From Cydia pomonella (Eukaryota > Arthropoda > Insecta > Lepidoptera > Tortricidae), in the NCBI RefSeq assembly GCF_033807575.1, contig NC_084728.1, positions 6,833,451 to 6,897,450 on the forward strand: a stretch of 64,000 nt of DNA. The letters run 5' to 3'. Under the pieces are notes generated by a model that was not told where the DNA came from, did not search any database, and saw nothing but the letters and a program-made list of their open reading frames with translations. The translations under genes were made by a program, and so were the position numbers. Below are positions 60,422 to 64,000 of the stretch, in pieces; position 1 is the stretch's first letter; every line of letters starts with the position of its first letter.

Positions 60422-61240
60422 ACCGCCGTAAATATAACTACCCAACTAATATTATTCAGACATTCTCCATAAATATAAGGATCTTCTCAAAACTCCCCAT
60501 AAAAATATAATTAATGTGAATCATTTCGCTGACTAGAGCTACCTCAGTAGCTCAGTTGGAGAGCACCACTCAAGAATCAGAAAAATAATTAAGTTGGAAT
60601 AGAAGTACTGATTTCTGAATTTAATTATGTCTTGTTTACACGAAAACATTAACTAAATTAGTTAAACAGAATACAAAATGTCTGAATATGGTTTTAACTA
60701 CTTTAATATAAAAGTATCGAATATTTGACATGATATTTGGAAATGTTAAGAATTGTCATCGTCAATTAATCATGGCTAGAAAGAGAGGAATGTTAGAGCG
60801 AGAAAATAAAAACAAGATATATATGAATGGATTTTATTTTATATTCGAACAAAATATGATGGATGAAAGTAATTTGAGAAAATGCAAATATTCGATAATT
60901 TTATATTCTTAATTATTGAAATAAGTACTAACATTAGAATCTGACTACAGTTTAAAATATATAATTATAAATTAAGTTTAAAAAAATGTTGATTCGAACT
61001 GAATTTCAATCGAGTATTATGGATGAAAATTTATTTTTTTAAGTTATTATTTAAGTGAAATATAAAATTTATATTTTTTGAATTCGGCATCTGTGATTAT
61101 TTAAGTTGTTTTTTAATTGAATCGGAAATATATTTTAGTACAGTGTCCTTTAACATTTTCAGTACTAAAAAAGACTGTTAAATTAGTTATTTTGTTATGA
61201 AACCCTATTGAAAAGATATACTTAAGGATAATTGTATCTT
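60422..61240. other. Downstream of phosphatase gene, AT-rich, no further gene
   Basis: Probably includes the 3' untranslated region. A short tRNA-like piece, CCTCAGTAGCTCAGTTGGAG, lies at 60542-60561 but has no closing half. Confidence 0.45.
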
Positions 61241-61244
61241 ATCT

Positions 61245-61355
61245 TATACTTTTAAACGAGCAATTCTTTTATATATATTTCGATGAAATTTGCTAGATGG
61301 GGCGAAAAATATATGTTTTTCGAGCAAAACTCGGTATCCCAGATTTTACATGTAA
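61245..61355 (+). mobile_element. Helitron-like repeat, internally deleted
   Basis: TTTTAAACGAGCAATTCTTT opens it, ATTTCGATGAAATTTGCTAG follows, and TTCGAGCAAAACTCGG closes it. It is a short version of the 24405-25225 family. Confidence 0.5.
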
Positions 61356-61826
61356 CCAGTGATTTTGAATGATCTCAAAATTGAAACGAAAATGGGGTTG
61401 GCCGTTCGCAGTTATTTTACAGATGGCGTCAGCATAGCTTGTCCTGTCAATCCCTAGAATTATGTCAAATTCTTGTTTTATTAAAATTTTATGCCCAAGA
61501 TGTACTTGGATGACAGGGGAAAGCTCTGATGGCGCCCTCTGTGCAAACCCCATAGAGCAAAGACAAGTAGACAAAAGACTGACAATGTCCATTCTACGCC
61601 ACGTGCCTCGTTATTGTAGATGGCGCTGTTTGCATTTTAGATTTAATATAGTGATTGTCAGTTTTCACTGTTTACTTGAGTGAAAATAAGCAGAAAAAAT
61701 TATAACATTAAAAAAATGTGGGTACTGCATACTTATGTAATAGGGGGTATTACTGCATTTAACTGCCGCCAGAGCGCAGCACTGGCACATATTGTGAACT
61801 ATGGAGTAACATACATATTAGGCCTT

Positions 61827-61977
61827 AACACATTCACTGCCAGACAAAAAACGGCGCATTACCCCAGAAACCGGTGGTCTATAGCTGAGTACAAAACAAC
61901 CCGCCCGGCGGGTTGTCCGGCATCTGAACAAAGTTCACGAGCGCCCACCAGGTGGGTTCCCGGCAGTGAATGTGTTA
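61827..61977. mobile_element. MITE, TAACACATTCACTGCC ends
   Basis: The left TAACACATTCACTGCCAG is inverted at CGGCAGTGAATGTGTTA. The inner CAACCCGCC and GGCGGGTTG pair as well. Same family as 1480-1610. Confidence 0.75.
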
Positions 61978-62084
61978 GTCAGTTCTTTGAGAAGTTTCCA
62001 CTAAGACATTGACGCATCAAGGCGGTTGGATTACTGAGGGCCTACCGCGGAACACGAAATTTCGTCATCTGCCGCGTTGTCTCT

Positions 62085-62300
62085 TCTTCCTCGCGTTGTC
62101 CCGGCATTTTGCCACAGCTCATTCGAGCCTGGGGTCCGCTTGACAACTAATCCCAAGATTTGGCGTAGGCACTAGTTTTTACGAAAGCGACTGCCATCTT
62201 ACCTGAGGGTAAACTAGGCCTTTTTGGGATTAGTCCGGTTTCCTCGCGATATTTTCCTTCACCGAAAAGCGACTGGTAAATATCGAATTAGATTTTTCGT
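62085..62300 (-). mobile_element. SINE family A, head missing
   Basis: TCTTCCTCGCGTTGTCCCGG, then CTTGACAACTAATCCCAAGA and CGACTGCCATCTTACC on the plus strand. The tRNA-like head is lost. Confidence 0.7.
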
Positions 62301-62701
62301 GTTTTGCCAATTCATGGCAGGAAACCGCGCTGGATTGGGACAGGTCAGGTGGCGTTCTCTCGTTTCGGAGCCCAAGATTCTTTTTGGATCGCTGAGCCAA
62401 AGCAGTTAGTTAGTTCAGTTGTTTTGCGGTATGCCCTCAAATTATGCTAGTGGCGCCCCCTACGCAGAGTTTTGCGTAATATTCCTTGTTATATAGTTCT
62501 GGGAATGATTATTCCGCCTAATATTTTTATAGATACTTGAAAAGCGTTATACCCAGAAGTTGATTGCCGTCTATTTCTAAAAGCAAGTTGCGAATATCGG
62601 GTCTGTAAATATAATAAAATTTCAATTCTTATGCGGTTTTTCATAAACGCATTACAAGCCTGAATTAACTATGAATCATTTATAAAAAAAAAAAATTATA
62701 C

Positions 62702-62915
62702 TACTTCGGTGGCAAACAAGCATACGGCCTGCCTGATGGTAAGCAGTATCCGTAGCCTATGTACGCCTGCAACTCCAGAGTAGTTACATGCGCGTTGCCG
62801 ACCCTAACCCCATCCCACCCTCGTTGAGATCTGGCAACCTTACTCACCGGCAGGAACACAACACTATGAGTAGAGTCTAGTGTTATTTGGCTGCGATTTT
62901 CTGTAAGGTGAGTAA
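62702..62915 (-). mobile_element. Dispersed retroposon, CATCAGGCGGGCC tail family
   Basis: The inverse of the 33705-33925 element: GGCAAACAAGCATACGGCCT, CTCGTTGAGATCTGGCAAC, GTAGAGTCTAGTGTTATTTG. Confidence 0.75.
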
Positions 62916-63389
62916 AGTCAAGCTTTAGGAGCTCTACAAGCCCTAACTTCACAAACTCTACACCTTAGTCAAAATATGTGGCTTGGCCGTTCCCCTAGTT
63001 TAAGGGGTTGTGGGGTTAAAGTACCAAGTGTTAGATTTTTTTTGTTTGTGTATTAATACTCGCATAAATACCAAATTTCAGCTTTCTAGGACTTCAGGAA
63101 GTACCCTAAGAGTTTTGATGATCATCAGTGAGTCAGTGACGAAATTGGAAAAAAAGACTAAAGAGCTATGTAATTGAAACTTTCTATGTTTAATAAGTCC
63201 ACTATTGACATAGTATCCCGGGAATTTTGTTTACGTGGTATACTCCAAACCCAAGTTATGAGGGTTCAAAATAAGTTTTTGGCAAAAATTTCATATTTGG
63301 TACAAGCTTTTATCGCTGACTGTACTTTTTTCCACAGGCCACTAACACTCATCAAGACAATTCTAAAAACCCCATACACTAATTGTGTT

Positions 63390-63560
63390 GTGTGGTTGCG
63401 TTGTTTTATCACAGAGTTCCTATAGCTACCTCCTGTCTCCATCATCAGATCGGCTTGATGGTACCATAATATTGCATTGTCACCCGACTCACATATGTAT
63501 GCAAATTTTCAGCTTCATCGAAAACCGGGAAGTGGGTCAAATTTAACTTGCATGATTTGT
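63390..63560 (+). repeat. Dispersed repeat shared with 59880-60035
   Basis: GTTGTTTTATCACAGAGTTC, then CATCATCAGATCGGCTTGAT and TTCAGCTTCATCGAAAACCG match the other copy in the inverse orientation. Confidence 0.6.
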
Positions 63561-63774
63561 CCCATACATACCAACAGGGCAAGTTAAATAAAAGCTTGTA
63601 AAAACGACGAAGTGCTTCAAGGAAACGTAGGTAGTGCCCTTGCGCTTCGCTTGGCTCGCCTTGGTGTCAGATTTGTAAGGAATGGATAAAACATAATTTA
63701 ACTAATTCAGGCTCGTAAACTTTTATGAATAAGGCCCACAAACCTGAGTTAAGAGGTTAACGGTTGTAGAAGTG

Positions 63775-63893
63775 GTGTATTCTCAAATGTCCCCGCCAGG
63801 CACAAATGGGAATAGGTGTTTTGATATAAATCATTACCACTAGTCTCCACCTTTTGTATGGGGGCGGGCACTAATGGGAATACACGAGGTTCC
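63775..63893. mobile_element. Palindromic repeat with ATTCCCATCTGT-like motif
   Basis: GTGGTGTATTCTCAAATGTC and GGGCACTAATGGGAATACAC form inverted ends; CACAAATGGGAATAGG lies inside. It is diverged. Confidence 0.5.
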
Positions 63894-63965
63894 AAACATT
63901 GGTGAGGTGCCCAAAGTAGATTATTCTACGCACGAACTATTACATGATAACTTAGAATCTACTTA

Positions 63966-64000
63966 ACACCTCTGGAGTTGCAGGCGTCCATAGGCTGCGG
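63966..64000 (+). mobile_element. Dispersed retroposon, cut by window end
   Basis: ACACCTCTGGAGTTGCAGGC, then CCATAGGCTGCGG, matches the middle of the 33705-33925 family. Confidence 0.6.

Overview
This window is nuclear DNA from an animal, almost certainly a moth or butterfly. Genes are split by GT-AG introns, the intergenic DNA is AT-rich, and short repeats fill most of the space. The repeats are tRNA-headed SINEs, LINE tails, hairpin MITEs, hAT and mariner relics, and a DIRS element. They resemble families I know from lepidopteran genomes. I see no bacterial-style operon, CRISPR array or rRNA. Species cannot be named from the sequence alone.

Three genes can be assembled by hand with consistent splice phases. 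(1) A 13-exon plus-strand gene (17381-32476) encodes a predicted secreted 525-residue protein: a signal peptide, three C-type-lectin-like domains and a short hydrophilic tail. (2) An 11-exon plus-strand gene (42311-60421) encodes a 658-residue CTD small phosphatase-like protein 2 (CTDSPL2 family). Its N-terminal half is basic and disordered, and its C-terminal half is the HAD/FCP phosphatase domain. (3) A two-exon minus-strand gene (36849-37158) encodes a 72-residue helical protein I do not recognise. A fourth, weaker candidate is a minus-strand 101-codon ORF (10772-11077) with one membrane segment.

Layout. 1-2.2 kb holds repeat fragments and MITEs. 2.19-7.71 kb is a young DIRS-type retroelement with intact inverted terminal repeats and internal complementary region but a dead tyrosine recombinase. 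7.7-17.4 kb is SINE and LINE debris with the small membrane-protein candidate. 17.4-32.5 kb is the lectin-domain gene, two of whose exons have decayed tandem copies in the following intron. 32.5-38.9 kb is crowded with one palindromic repeat family and holds the 72-residue gene. 39-60.4 kb is the phosphatase gene. 60.4-64 kb is repeats.

The most striking structure is inside the phosphatase gene. The last 92 bp of the exon carrying the ILFTAS motif, plus the first 14 bp of the next intron, are repeated head to tail 38 times plus a 30-bp partial copy (53204-57262). Every unit carries the 5' splice site. Because 106 is not a multiple of three and the unit has no stop in any frame, the array gives very long overlapping ORFs that are not genes. 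The second most striking structure is the DIRS element, whose ends and internal complementary region match exactly while its recombinase gene is ruined. That suggests recent mobilisation in trans.
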